Positions 18,169-26,654 are shown, counted from the first letter of the stretch. The stretch: 39,315 bases of DNA from Azoarcus sp031556475 (GCA_031556475.1 JAVBSY010000084.1:1-39315), one strand, 5' to 3'. The notes: generated by a model not told the origin, from the sequence alone. Program-made: numbers and translations.

Positions 18169-20361
18169 ATGGGGAACACCATCGGGAAAATCATGCCTGT
18201 TCCAGGAAAATCGTCTTTCCTCGCGCCAATCGCGGAAAAGCCTCCCGAGCCCGGCGCTACATGCCGCATCCTTATCGTCGATGACGATGCCCCGCTACGG
18301 CATACCCTGTCCAACGCCCTGTCGAAAACCGGACGTTCGTTCGACGATTGCAGCAACATTGCCGATGCCATCTTCCTGCTGGAGCGAAACGCTTACGAGT
18401 TGATTCTGCTCGACTATCTCCTGCCCGATGCCACCGGACTCGTCCTCCTCGATTGGCTGGCCGAACGCCGGCGCGGAGAGGCCGTCATCATGATCAGCGG
18501 CGAAGACGCCATCGAAGCCGCCATCGGTGCTCTGCGCCACGGGGCCGACGACTATGTGCGCAAACCCTATCACATCGCGCAACTGCAACGGGCCGTCGAA
18601 AGTGCCCTGCACAAAACCACCCTGGAGCGCGCCAACCGCCTGATGAGCCAGCGCCTGCGCGATTCCGAGCGCCTGCACCGCTATCTCGTCGAAAGCGCAC
18701 CCGATCTCATCTTCACGCTCGACTTGGCAGGGTGTTTCAACTACATCAATCCTCGCGTCGAGTCGCTCCTCGGATACAGCCGGGAAGCCTTGATGCATTG
18801 CCCCTTCGTCTCCTTGGTCGTTCCGGAAGACCTTGATCACGCCCAATCCCTGTTGGCACCCGATACCCTTTCCAGCACGGGGTTCACTACCGAACTGCGC
18901 CTGCGTCGCGGCAACGGCGAATTGCAAGACGGCGGCATGGCCAGTGTTGCCGTATCGCTCGCCGGCCTTCCCATACTCGACGACCAGCACCGCGTTACGG
19001 GTTTGTACGGCGTTGCCCGCGACATTTCCGAGCAGAAACGGGCGGAAGAAATCATCACTTTCCAAGCCTATTACGATCAGCTCACCCATCTGCCCAATCG
19101 CGTGCTGTTCAAGGACCGGCTGGAGCTCGCCATCGCACAGGCCCAGCGCCGCATGGGCACGCTTGCCGTCATGTTCGTGGACGTGGACCGCTTCAAGCTG
19201 GTCAACGACACCTTCGGTCATGCGGAAGGCGACGCCCTGCTGCGCGGTATCGCGCTTCGCATATCGGCCACGCTGCGGCGCGGCGATACACTGGCCCGTC
19301 TGGGCGGGGATGAATTCATCATTCTGCTGCCCGATATTTCCCAACCCGAAGACGCTGAAACCACGGTAAACAAGATTTTTCAGGCGCTATCGACACCGTT
19401 CAACCTCAGTCACAGCGATTTCCGCGCCACGGTCAGCATCGGCATCGCGATTTTTCCGCGCGATGGCACTGGCGCCGAAGAGCTGACCCGGCATGCCGAC
19501 ATCGCCATGTATCAAATCAAGCGTTCAGGCAAAAACGGCTTCCGCTTTTTCGACTCGTCGCTCAACACTCATCACCGCGAACGCATCGCGCTTGAAAACG
19601 ATCTGCGCAGCGCGCTCGAACAAGGCGAATTCGAACTGTACTACCAACCGCAGGTCGATCTGTCCCGCAGCCGGATCATCGGCACGGAGGCTTTGCTGCG
19701 CTGGAAACATCCCGCTCATGGCTTCATCAACCCCGCCATCTTCATCCCGCTTGCGGAAGAACTGGGCTTGATCGGCGAAATCAGCCGTTGGGTCCTGGAA
19801 CAGGCGTGCCATCAACTCGCGCTCTGGCGTCATGACGGCCATCGTGACCTGCGCATGTCGGTCAACCTGTCTTCGCACGATTTCGACAACAGGAACATCA
19901 TCGGCATCGTTACCGATTGCATTACCCGACATGACCTGCCGCCTACGTCGATCGAACTCGAAATCACTGAAAGCATGATGATGCGTGACGACGCAGGCGT
20001 TGCCGCCAAGGTTCGGCAACTACGCGCTGCGGGCTTTGGCGTGGCCATCGACGACTTCGGCACGGGCTATTCGGCACTCGCCTACCTGCAGAAATTTCCG
20101 GTCAGTACGCTGAAGATCGACCGTAGTTTCATCCGCGACCTCGAAGGCCCCCAAACCAGCCCCATCGTTTCGGCAATCGTCGCCATCGCCCGTGGTTTCG
20201 GCTTGCAACTGATCGCCGAAGGCGTCGAACAACGCACGCAAGCGGAAACACTCCGCGCCCTCGGCTGCGACATCATGCAAGGTTACTATTTCGCCTACCC
20301 GGGCAGCGCCTCGCAGGCGACACACTGGCTCCAGGCCCCACCCGAAGCCGTCCTGCTCTAG
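18169..20361 (+). CDS. Response regulator with PAS, GGDEF and EAL domains
   Basis: A 730-residue cyclic-di-GMP enzyme. The receiver domain (about 32-150) has an acidic pocket DDD at 38-40, phospho-acceptor Asp82 in LLDYLLPD and Lys132 in VRKPY. A PAS domain spans roughly 165-290. The cyclase has an intact GGDEF at 379-383 and an inhibitory RxxD site at 370-373, exactly five residues before it. The phosphodiesterase has EAL at 507-509 and DDFGTGYS further on. Both active sites look complete, so it could make or degrade c-di-GMP depending on phosphorylation by the upstream kinase. ATG 18169 is used; ATG 18193 is an alternative. A hairpin follows the gene. Confidence 0.95.
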   Translation: MGNTIGKIMPVPGKSSFLAPIAEKPPEPGATCRILIVDDDAPLRHTLSNALSKTGRSFDDCSNIADAIFLLERNAYELILLDYLLPDATGLVLLDWLAERRRGEAVIMISGEDAIEAAIGALRHGADDYVRKPYHIAQLQRAVESALHKTTLERANRLMSQRLRDSERLHRYLVESAPDLIFTLDLAGCFNYINPRVESLLGYSREALMHCPFVSLVVPEDLDHAQSLLAPDTLSSTGFTTELRLRRGNGELQDGGMASVAVSLAGLPILDDQHRVTGLYGVARDISEQKRAEEIITFQAYYDQLTHLPNRVLFKDRLELAIAQAQRRMGTLAVMFVDVDRFKLVNDTFGHAEGDALLRGIALRISATLRRGDTLARLGGDEFIILLPDISQPEDAETTVNKIFQALSTPFNLSHSDFRATVSIGIAIFPRDGTGAEELTRHADIAMYQIKRSGKNGFRFFDSSLNTHHRERIALENDLRSALEQGEFELYYQPQVDLSRSRIIGTEALLRWKHPAHGFINPAIFIPLAEELGLIGEISRWVLEQACHQLALWRHDGHRDLRMSVNLSSHDFDNRNIIGIVTDCITRHDLPPTSIELEITESMMMRDDAGVAAKVRQLRAAGFGVAIDDFGTGYSALAYLQKFPVSTLKIDRSFIRDLEGPQTSPIVSAIVAIARGFGLQLIAEGVEQRTQAETLRALGCDIMQGYYFAYPGSASQATHWLQAPPEAVLL

Positions 20362-20377
20362 GTATCCACCAGAGGCG

Positions 20378-20410
20378 AAAAAGAAAAAAGCCAGTCCGAA
20401 AACTGGCTTT
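20378..20410. terminator. Hairpin terminator between the c-di-GMP gene and the cytochrome c gene
   Basis: AAAGCCAGT at 20387-20395 pairs with ACTGGCTTT at 20402-20410 around a six-base loop. The A-rich stretch at 20378-20389 becomes a U tract for transcripts on the minus strand, so it mainly ends the cytochrome gene; on the plus strand it may also stop the convergent transcript. Confidence 0.75.
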
Positions 20411-20436
20411 CTCCTGTTGAAGCGCGACGCTTCGGC

Positions 20437-20745
20437 TTACTTCTGGCTCAGAACCCAAGTAGCCAACGTCTTCGCCTCCTCGGCGTTGACTTGCGGGTTG
20501 GGCGGCATCGGTACCTTGCCCCACACGCCCGTGCCACCCTTTTGAATCTTGGCGGCGAGCATGTCGGCGGCATCCTTCTGGCCGGCATATTTGGCGGCGA
20601 CTTCCTTGTAAGCAGGGCCGACCAGTTTCTTATCTACCGTATGACAGGCCAGGCAATTCTTCGCCTTTGCCAACTCGGGGCTGGCGAAAGCAGGTGCAGT
20701 GGCAAACAGGCCGATGGCGGCCGCGGCAACGACAAACAACTTCAT
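20437..20745 (-). CDS. Small periplasmic cytochrome c (c-551/c-552 type)
   Basis: A 102-residue class I cytochrome c, a periplasmic electron carrier. Residues 1-21 are a signal peptide (MKLFVVAAAAIGLF, cleavage near AFA-SPE). The haem is attached at CLACH, Cys31 and Cys34 with His35 as axial ligand; Met80 in KVPMPPN is the other ligand. I start at ATG 20745, since GAGAGGA lies just upstream; the longer frame from 20760 would read through that ribosome site. In this family it feeds terminal oxidases, nitrite reductase or peroxidase; no partner is in the window. Confidence 0.93.
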   Translation of the reverse strand: MKLFVVAAAAIGLFATAPAFASPELAKAKNCLACHTVDKKLVGPAYKEVAAKYAGQKDAADMLAAKIQKGGTGVWGKVPMPPNPQVNAEEAKTLATWVLSQK

Positions 20746-20803
20746 AGCGAGTCCTCTCAATAAATGCGGGGTACGGAACTACTGGCAACGGATACTAAAC
20801 TAC

Positions 20804-20818
20804 GGCAAAGTCTTTGCC
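20804..20818. repeat. Perfect palindrome upstream of the cytochrome c gene
   Basis: GGCAAAG and CTTTGCC, 7-base arms around one T, lie 59 bases before the cytochrome start in the 127-base gap after queF. It could be a regulator operator or part of the end of the queF transcript; no T tract accompanies it. Confidence 0.45.
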
Positions 20819-20872
20819 TATATGCCAATAAGTCCGGGTTTACGCTAGGCAATTCGAATTTCGTGACGAATT

Positions 20873-21721
20873 TCACTGCCGGACTTCCATATGCTCGTCG
20901 ACCGGCAGCGGAGCGTGCGATGTTGTGCGATATGGATTGATGTCCAGCCCACCGCGCCGGGTATAACGCGCCCATACGGCCAACGCCTCGGGTCGGCAGC
21001 GTGACAAAATGTCACAGAATACACGCTCGACACATTGCTCGTGAAACTCGTCGTGCTCGCGAAAAGAAATTACATAGCGCAACAAACCAGCGCGATCGAT
21101 CGCCGCGCCACGGTAACGTACCACGAGCATGCCCCAGTCTGGCTGACCGGTGACGAGGCAGTTCGACTTCAACAAATGGGAATACAGGGTTTCTTCGACC
21201 GCGGGACCGCCGGCTTCGAGAAAATGCGGCATTGGCTGATACGTGTCGATATCGACATCGATACCGTCAAGGCAGACGCCATCCGGATATCCGAATGCAC
21301 GAACCGGCCGGCGGTCGAGCGTTTCGACTCCCGCCCTCACCACTCCACCCGTGGCAGCGGAAAGATCGCGCTCGATGGTAGCGGCGACTTCGCCGATATC
21401 GGAAAATGCTTGCTGATTGAAAGCGTTGAGATAGAGTTTCAGCGATTTCGACTCCACCAGCCGGGGCGTATTGGCCGGCACGCGAAACCGGCCGATGGCG
21501 ACAACCGGCTTTCCGCGCGGATTCAACCAGGACAGTTCGTACGCATTCCACAGATCCTCGCCAACGAAAGGCAGGGCATCGGCTCGCACACCCAGTTCGT
21601 CGCGCTTGATCTGGCGCTCGATCGGAAACAACAACTCCGGCGCATAAGTGCTGCGGTAACGAACCGGCCTGCCCAGTGGAGAAGTTTCGGCGCCGTGGCG
21701 AGGAGTGGGGGGGATTTTCAT
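20873..21721 (-). CDS. queF: NADPH-dependent 7-cyano-7-deazaguanine reductase
   Basis: A 282-residue QueF of the long, two-repeat YqcD type, the same length as the E. coli enzyme. It reduces the nitrile preQ0 to preQ1 in the synthesis of the tRNA base queuosine. The catalytic Cys188 lies in LLKSNCLVTGQPDWG with Asp195; FHEQCVERVF and YTRRGGLDINP near the end are also family signatures. I start at ATG 21721 (MKIPPTPRHG); ATG 21730 is three codons earlier and equally possible. No other queuosine gene is adjacent. Confidence 0.95.
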   Translation of the reverse strand: MKIPPTPRHGAETSPLGRPVRYRSTYAPELLFPIERQIKRDELGVRADALPFVGEDLWNAYELSWLNPRGKPVVAIGRFRVPANTPRLVESKSLKLYLNAFNQQAFSDIGEVAATIERDLSAATGGVVRAGVETLDRRPVRAFGYPDGVCLDGIDVDIDTYQPMPHFLEAGGPAVEETLYSHLLKSNCLVTGQPDWGMLVVRYRGAAIDRAGLLRYVISFREHDEFHEQCVERVFCDILSRCRPEALAVWARYTRRGGLDINPYRTTSHAPLPVDEHMEVRQ

Positions 21722-21851
21722 GGAGCACATGGTGGAATTGTACGTGGACGCGAAGAAAGCGCGCCCACGTCGGCGGCCCATGGCACCACCCTCGACCACA
21801 CGAAGCCATTATGATCGGCATTCATCCAGCACGCGTTCCACATACCGCGCC

Positions 21852-22235
21852 ATGAATTCCGAACATGCCATCGATATCTATATCACACGGCCCGAAAAGC
21901 GCGTTCATGTTCACCGGCGCAGGGACGTAACGTGCCTTTCCCTTCCTCCGGACACATCGGCCAGCCTGCTGGGCGCCGCGGTTTCGGAAGGACTCGCGCC
22001 CAAGGAGTCAAACCGCTTCCAGTGGGTACCGGGGGATACCTGCCCTCCCTTCTCGTGGGAGGAGGTCGATTGCGTCGTCGTCATACGCCAGGACGGTAAA
22101 TTGATCGTCGCCACACCCTATTGCGCGTGGGGCAAGGCGCCCGATATCGTTCTTGCCCGCCAGCCCAAATGGGGTGCGCTGGGTGAAGCCATTTTCCAGC
22201 AAGCGGATTATCCCTATACCAACGGATTGATATAG
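21852..22235 (+). CDS. Hypothetical protein, 127 residues
   Basis: I do not recognise this protein. The open frame starts further upstream but reads like a natural protein only from ATG 21852 (MNSEHAIDIYITRPEKR). It shows no signal peptide or membrane span. It has alternating hydrophobic stretches such as CVVVIRQDGKLIVATPY and a compact WEEVDCVV segment, consistent with a small beta-rich fold, and Cys residues in VTCLSL, GDTCPPF, VDCVV and PYCAWG. It diverges from queF with a 130-base gap. No ribosome site is evident, so the start is uncertain. Confidence 0.5.
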   Translation: MNSEHAIDIYITRPEKRVHVHRRRDVTCLSLPPDTSASLLGAAVSEGLAPKESNRFQWVPGDTCPPFSWEEVDCVVVIRQDGKLIVATPYCAWGKAPDIVLARQPKWGALGEAIFQQADYPYTNGLI

Positions 22236-22585
22236 ACCCCGTACTGGTCGGCGACCACCGCATCCGAAGCCGACGATATCGAACGCCACCCACTCCGGAA
22301 CAAAAATGTTTGCCGATGTTGCAGGCGTCGTACGCCACTTTTCCAGCACGGATCACCAGATATACGGCACGAGTGCGTCTTTCCCTATGCCTGCCGCCTT
22401 CTGCTCCAAATACGCCCCATGACCGAACAGAAAACAGGCAGAGGGAAAAAGGCTTAATATTGTTTCGCCATTGCCCGTCTGCTCGGCATCGGAATGACCG
22501 GTTACCGCGCAGCCAGCGCAAACTTTCGTAAAATCCTGATCCTGGATCGGGTTTTCTACCAAGCGTGGCCATCGAGGACGCCTTC
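22236..22585. other. Non-coding gap before the lipoprotein trio
   Basis: About 350 bases between the 127-residue hypothetical gene and the first SmpA-like lipoprotein. I see no convincing gene on either strand. A TAAAAT at 22529-22534 may be a -10 element for the lipoprotein genes but has no good -35. Confidence 0.4.
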
Positions 22586-23077
22586 ATGCAACGTCTGCTT
22601 GCCCTGCTCTGTGCGCTGCTCACCGCCCTTGGCCTGCCTGGCTGCGACTACTTCAACGTGCGCGAACTGAAACCCGGCGTCTCCACCGCGACAGAAGTAA
22701 ACGCCCGCTTCGGCCCGCCACAAGCCGAATGGCCCAACGACGACGGCTCCGTAACCTGGGAATATTCGCGCCAGCCCATGGGCGCCGAATGCTACATGAT
22801 CACCATCGGACCGGATCGCGTACTGCGTGCGATCGACCAGGTACTGAACGAAGCCACGTTGGCACGAGTCCAACCGGGCATGGACGGTGCCCAGGTGATG
22901 CGCCTGATCGGACGCCCCGCATCACGCCAGCGTTTCGACCTGAAACGTGAAACGGTGTGGGAATGGCTCATCGACCGCGGCGGACATACCGGCCAGCTAC
23001 TCTATTTCACCGTCACCTTCGACGATACCGAACACGTCACCACCACCGGGCGCTACACCAAGCACCGCAACGGCTGA
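22586..23077 (+). CDS. SmpA/BamE-like lipoprotein, first of three
   Basis: A 163-residue lipoprotein. The signal peptide (MQRLLALLCALLTALG) ends in lipobox LPGC with the lipidated cysteine at residue 20. The mature part has two copies of an SmpA/OmlA-like motif: first PGVSTATEVNARFGPPQAEW with an aromatic-rich WEYSRQPMGAECYM, then VQPGMDGAQVMRLIGRP with VWEWLI. BamE itself belongs to this fold and aids outer-membrane protein assembly, but this is a divergent relative and its role is not known. I start at ATG 22586 because the signal peptide begins there and GAGG lies upstream. Two related lipoprotein genes follow on the same strand. Confidence 0.8.
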   Translation: MQRLLALLCALLTALGLPGCDYFNVRELKPGVSTATEVNARFGPPQAEWPNDDGSVTWEYSRQPMGAECYMITIGPDRVLRAIDQVLNEATLARVQPGMDGAQVMRLIGRPASRQRFDLKRETVWEWLIDRGGHTGQLLYFTVTFDDTEHVTTTGRYTKHRNG

Positions 23078-23100
23078 ACTGAAACTGGAGGTTGCCCATC

Positions 23101-23634
23101 ATGCCTGCCCCCGTTCTCCCTGCCTCGTCCCGAACCGCGACGGCCCACGCCACCCCCCTACGCTTTTCCATTTTGCTGGCCGCATTGGCGGCGCTCACCC
23201 TGCTCACCGGCTGCATTGCGCAGTGGCCCGCTCGCCCCTACGCCACCGAAGCAGAAACCATTGCCGCGCATGGCCAGCCGGCCCGTCGCTGGGCAAACGC
23301 CGACGGCACCACGACATTGGAATACCCGACTCAACCGGGCGGCACGACCTGCATGATGGTCACAGTCGACAAGGCCGGGCGTGTGCTGCGGCAAGCGGAT
23401 GCGTTGAGCGCGGAAAACCTGGCCCGCGTGAGCGTGGGCATGACGCGCGAAGAAGTCGCCCGCCTGCTGGGCCGCCACCGCACGGTGGAGTATTTCCGGT
23501 TTTCGCGCGAAGAAGTGTGGGACTGGAACATCGAAAACACCGGACCCGGTCTCGCCACCCTGTTCAACGTGCACTTTATCGACGGCAGGGTCGTGCGTAC
23601 CAGCCAAACCTACATTCACATAGCCGACGATTGA
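23101..23634 (+). CDS. SmpA/BamE-like lipoprotein, second of three
   Basis: A 177-residue lipoprotein with a long basic N-region, hydrophobic core FSILLAALAALTLL and lipobox LTGC. The mature part repeats the plan of its neighbours: AHGQPARRWANADGTTTLEYP then CMMVTVDKAG, and a second unit VSVGMTREEVARLLGRH with EVWDWNI and LFNVHFIDGRVVRTSQTY. It is very close to the third gene and more distant from the first. I start at ATG 23101, nine bases after GGAGG at 23087-23091, rather than at the in-frame TTG 23092. Function unknown; an envelope role is inferred. Confidence 0.8.
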   Translation: MPAPVLPASSRTATAHATPLRFSILLAALAALTLLTGCIAQWPARPYATEAETIAAHGQPARRWANADGTTTLEYPTQPGGTTCMMVTVDKAGRVLRQADALSAENLARVSVGMTREEVARLLGRHRTVEYFRFSREEVWDWNIENTGPGLATLFNVHFIDGRVVRTSQTYIHIADD

Positions 23635-23664
23635 GCAGGCCGTTTGGCCCATCCTCCCGCCATC

Positions 23665-24291
23665 ATGCAAAACGACACTCTTATTCACGTAAACGCATAC
23701 CCCGGCTCCCGTACCGGCAATAACCGTTCGTCCTGGTGGACGCTGTTGCTGCTCGTTTTGGCCCTTGCCGTCTTGAGCGGCTGCGCCGCTTTCGCCCCGC
23801 CACGGCCCTACACCACCGCGGGCGAAGCCATCGCCGAACGCGGCCGACCGACCAAGCAGTGGGATAACGGCGACGGCACGCACACGCTCGAGTTTTCCAC
23901 CCAGCCGAACGGCTACACCTGTCTGATGCTATTGGTGGATGCAGGAAACATCGTGCTACGCCAATGGGATGCACTGGCACCGGAAAACCTCGCCCGCGTC
24001 CGGGTCGGCATGGATAGGGAGCAGATTTCCCGCCTGCTGGGCCAGCACCGTTCGGTGCAGACTTTCAGCAACTCCGGCGAAGAGGTGTGGGACTGGAACA
24101 TCCGCAACGACGGCCCCGGCGTCGCCACCCTGTTCAACGTCCATTTCATCGACGGCAAGGTCGTTCGTACCAGCCAGACCTACGCCTACCCTGAATGGGA
24201 AGGCACTTTCGGACCATATTGGTGGGGCCCTGGCTATCCCTTCTACCCGATGTACGGCCCATATCCGCGCGGCTATTGGTATTACCGCTAG
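23665..24291 (+). CDS. SmpA/BamE-like lipoprotein with aromatic tail, third of three
   Basis: A 208-residue lipoprotein. The signal anchor WWTLLLLVLALAVLSGC ends in lipobox LSGC. The body is a near copy of the previous protein: ERGRPTKQWDNGDGTHTLEF, VRVGMDREQISRLLGQH, EVWDWNIRNDGPGVATLFNV and HFIDGKVVRTSQTY. It adds a C-terminal tail of about 30 residues rich in Tyr, Trp, Pro and Gly (GPYWWGPGYPFYPMYGPYP). The similarity points to a local gene duplication. I start at ATG 23665; a TTG at 23644 is less likely. Confidence 0.8.
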   Translation: MQNDTLIHVNAYPGSRTGNNRSSWWTLLLLVLALAVLSGCAAFAPPRPYTTAGEAIAERGRPTKQWDNGDGTHTLEFSTQPNGYTCLMLLVDAGNIVLRQWDALAPENLARVRVGMDREQISRLLGQHRSVQTFSNSGEEVWDWNIRNDGPGVATLFNVHFIDGKVVRTSQTYAYPEWEGTFGPYWWGPGYPFYPMYGPYPRGYWYYR

Positions 24292-24319
24292 GCGCCCGCC
24301 CGCGATCTTCCGATAGTCA

Positions 24320-24346
24320 TAAAGTTTGACGATATCGGGCCGTTAC
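24320..24346 (+). promoter_or_regulatory. Sigma-28 (FliA) promoter of the chemoreceptor gene
   Basis: TAAAGTTT at 24320-24327 matches the flagellar sigma-28 -35 consensus exactly; after 11 bases comes GCCGTTAC at 24339-24346, six of eight matches to GCCGATAA. It points to the chemoreceptor gene, which is a typical target of FliA, and implies a leader of about 240 bases. Confidence 0.7.
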
Positions 24347-24363
24347 TGGAAAGCGCGTGTAAA

Positions 24364-24553
24364 AAAGCTAAGCTGCGCAAGACAGGGCTGCGCGAATTGC
24401 TCCATGCAATGCCGCCAGAACTGTCGTCGCACAGCTTTGCCGTCGTGCCGCAGCGTCGGGCAGTCGATCGTTCCTTTGGCCTGCTCGAAAAGCACGAGCG
24501 CTCACGACGAAAAAGGAAAAACCGTGGGCAAACGATCCATGCATGCGATTGAC
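24364..24553 (+). pseudogene. Possible relic of an IS transposase C-terminus
   Basis: A reading frame open from 24292 to the TGA at 24551-24553 includes FAVVPQRRAVDRSFGLLEK followed by a basic HERSRRKRKN. This resembles the C-terminal signature of IS5-type transposases, F-V-V-L-P-x-R-W-V-V-E-R-S/T-F-x-W-L followed by basic residues. The flanking residues do not match, there are no visible terminal repeats and no start codon in a sensible place. It lies in the leader between the sigma-28 promoter and the chemoreceptor. Uncertain. Confidence 0.3.
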
Positions 24554-24593
24554 GGATCGAGCAATATTCATCGGATCAAGAAGAGATCGAATA

Positions 24594-26624
24594 ATGTTTT
24601 CAGCACTGCAGCGCCAACCCCTTCTCCGGCAGACCCTGATCGGCGCCATAGTCCTGTGCCTGATCGCAACAGCCGGATTATTGGCCATTCTGTCATCTCA
24701 TGTTCGACAGACCGCGCTCGAAGAAAGTCGCCTTGCCCTAAAAACACAGGCCAACCTGATCGTACAAACTTTCCAGTACGCAGAGGAAAACCTGAAACTG
24801 TCCGCACAGGAAGCGCTGGCGCGTTTTGAAGCCGGGCTCCCCCGCCCACATCTGACCGGGGAAAAAATAACCCTGGCGGGCACATCGCTGCCAGAACTGA
24901 CATTCGGCAATATTCGCGGAATCGGGAACCAGCAATTTCTGCTGGATTACAAAAAAAACAACCCGACTCACGATGCCGCTTTCCTGGTCAAGGAGGGCGA
25001 CAGACTCTATCGCGGCACCACTTTATTGAAAAACAAGGACGGCGCTTACCGCGACGGCGAGCTGATATCCGACGAATACACGAAAGTCCTGCTGTCCGGG
25101 AAACCCTATGCCGGCACGCTCGAGCGCAGCGGCAAGCTGTACGTCCTGGCGGCAAAACCGGTGCTGGACGAAAAAGGCCAGATGATCGGGGCCATCACCT
25201 TACGGGTCGAAGCCGATCGCAGCATCGCGATGTTGAAGGATAATTTGAACGACATAGTCATTGGAAAATCCGGCTATCCCTTCGTTGTTGCAGAGGCCAC
25301 AGGCGACGCCAAAGAGCCACGCTTCATCCTCCATCCGTCCTTTCAGGACAAACCCCTGTCCGCAGCGGGCGCAGAAACACAGAGCGTCATTACGCCCATG
25401 CTGGAACAAAAGAGCGGATCCACCTTTTACGACTGGAAAGACGCGCAAGGCAAGATCCGGAAAAAAATAGCCGTTTTCGAATATCTCCCCGCTCTACACT
25501 GGGTCGTGGTCGCCTCCTCATGGGAAGACGAATTCACTGCTCCTTTTGACGACATCCAGCATCTGCTCATCGCCGGACTGGCTGGCACCATCATCGTTCT
25601 GGCCATCGGGCTGGCCCTGCTGACCCGCCGGCAACTGCGCCCGCTCGCGAACGTGGCGCACAGCCTGGAGCAAATGGGAGAGGGTAATCTAACCTATCGC
25701 CTCGACACCGTAACCGGCTCGAAAAACGAAATCGACCAGTTGTCCCTGCGCATCAACCAGACCAGCGACTCCATGCGGGGCCTGGTCGGGACGATCCGCT
25801 CCACGGCAGAAAATGTTTCCGGCTCGGCGACCAGCATGTTCGACTCGACGCGGCGAGTACTGGGCCTGATCGACGGCCTGTCCGCCTCTTCCGAGGAAAT
25901 CGGCAGCAGCATCGAACAGCTTTCCACATCGATCGAGCATATCGCCGACTCCGCACGAACCTCGTACCAGCTCGCCGACGGGGCCGTCACCAAGGTCGGC
26001 AACGGAAAACAAGTCGTGCTCGAAGTCATCCAGTCCATGCACGCCGTAGAGAACCGCGTCCAATCCTCCCTTGCCGAAGCGGAAAACCTGACCTCCCATT
26101 CCCGCCACATCGAAGCGGTCGTCGCAACGATCGTCCAGATTGCCGGGCAAACCAACCTGCTCGCCCTCAATGCAGCGATCGAAGCCGCCCGCGCAGGCGA
26201 AGTCGGCCGCGGCTTCGCCGTCGTCGCCGACGAAGTACGCAAACTGGCCGAGCAGTCGGCGCGTTCCGCCGATCAGGTCAGAGAAATTCTCAGCCGTGTC
26301 ACCGCCGGCGTCGTCTCGGTCCAGACATCGATCAACCAGGGTGCCGACGAAGCACGTAAAGGCGCGGAAAAAAGCGGCATGGCGGAAACCGCGCTGGAGG
26401 AAATCGAAACCATCACGCGCGATATCGCCACAAACGTCACCATCATCGCCGACGCGACACGCGAGCAGTCGTCCGCGGCGCAATCCATGGCACAGCAGAT
26501 CGCAACCACCGTACAAACCACCCAGACGACCGACGAACTCGTCCGGGATGCTGCAGAGAATGCGGAAAATCTGAAAAAACAGGCCGAAACCCTGACACGC
26601 GAAGCCGGCCATTTCGTCGTCTGA
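24594..26624 (+). CDS. Methyl-accepting chemotaxis protein with Cache sensor
   Basis: A 676-residue chemoreceptor. A first membrane span lies near residues 11-33 (LIGAIVLCLIATAGLLAIL), a periplasmic Cache-type sensor runs to about 320 (DLNDIVIGKSGYPFVV, HWVVVASSWEDEF), and a second span is LLIAGLAGTIIVLAIGLALL. A HAMP domain follows (RRQLRPLANVAHSLEQMGEGN), then the signalling domain with the conserved hairpin tip QTNLLALNAAIEAARAGEVG and VVADEVRKLAEQSA. No C-terminal NWETF-type tether is present. I start at ATG 24594; an upstream ATG at 24543 would add 17 residues with no membrane logic. The ligand is unknown. Confidence 0.93.
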   Translation: MFSALQRQPLLRQTLIGAIVLCLIATAGLLAILSSHVRQTALEESRLALKTQANLIVQTFQYAEENLKLSAQEALARFEAGLPRPHLTGEKITLAGTSLPELTFGNIRGIGNQQFLLDYKKNNPTHDAAFLVKEGDRLYRGTTLLKNKDGAYRDGELISDEYTKVLLSGKPYAGTLERSGKLYVLAAKPVLDEKGQMIGAITLRVEADRSIAMLKDNLNDIVIGKSGYPFVVAEATGDAKEPRFILHPSFQDKPLSAAGAETQSVITPMLEQKSGSTFYDWKDAQGKIRKKIAVFEYLPALHWVVVASSWEDEFTAPFDDIQHLLIAGLAGTIIVLAIGLALLTRRQLRPLANVAHSLEQMGEGNLTYRLDTVTGSKNEIDQLSLRINQTSDSMRGLVGTIRSTAENVSGSATSMFDSTRRVLGLIDGLSASSEEIGSSIEQLSTSIEHIADSARTSYQLADGAVTKVGNGKQVVLEVIQSMHAVENRVQSSLAEAENLTSHSRHIEAVVATIVQIAGQTNLLALNAAIEAARAGEVGRGFAVVADEVRKLAEQSARSADQVREILSRVTAGVVSVQTSINQGADEARKGAEKSGMAETALEEIETITRDIATNVTIIADATREQSSAAQSMAQQIATTVQTTQTTDELVRDAAENAENLKKQAETLTREAGHFVV

Positions 26625-26654
26625 GAGTCCATCCGCATCACGCTACCGTCGCGA

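Noticed and set aside
22081..22623. 180-residue minus-strand frame in the gap before the lipoproteins
   Set aside because: It overlaps two plus-strand genes, lacks a ribosome site and has no recognisable domain.
25689..26612. 307-residue minus-strand frame opposite the chemoreceptor
   Set aside because: Asp/Gly-rich shadow of the helical signalling domain; no family feature.
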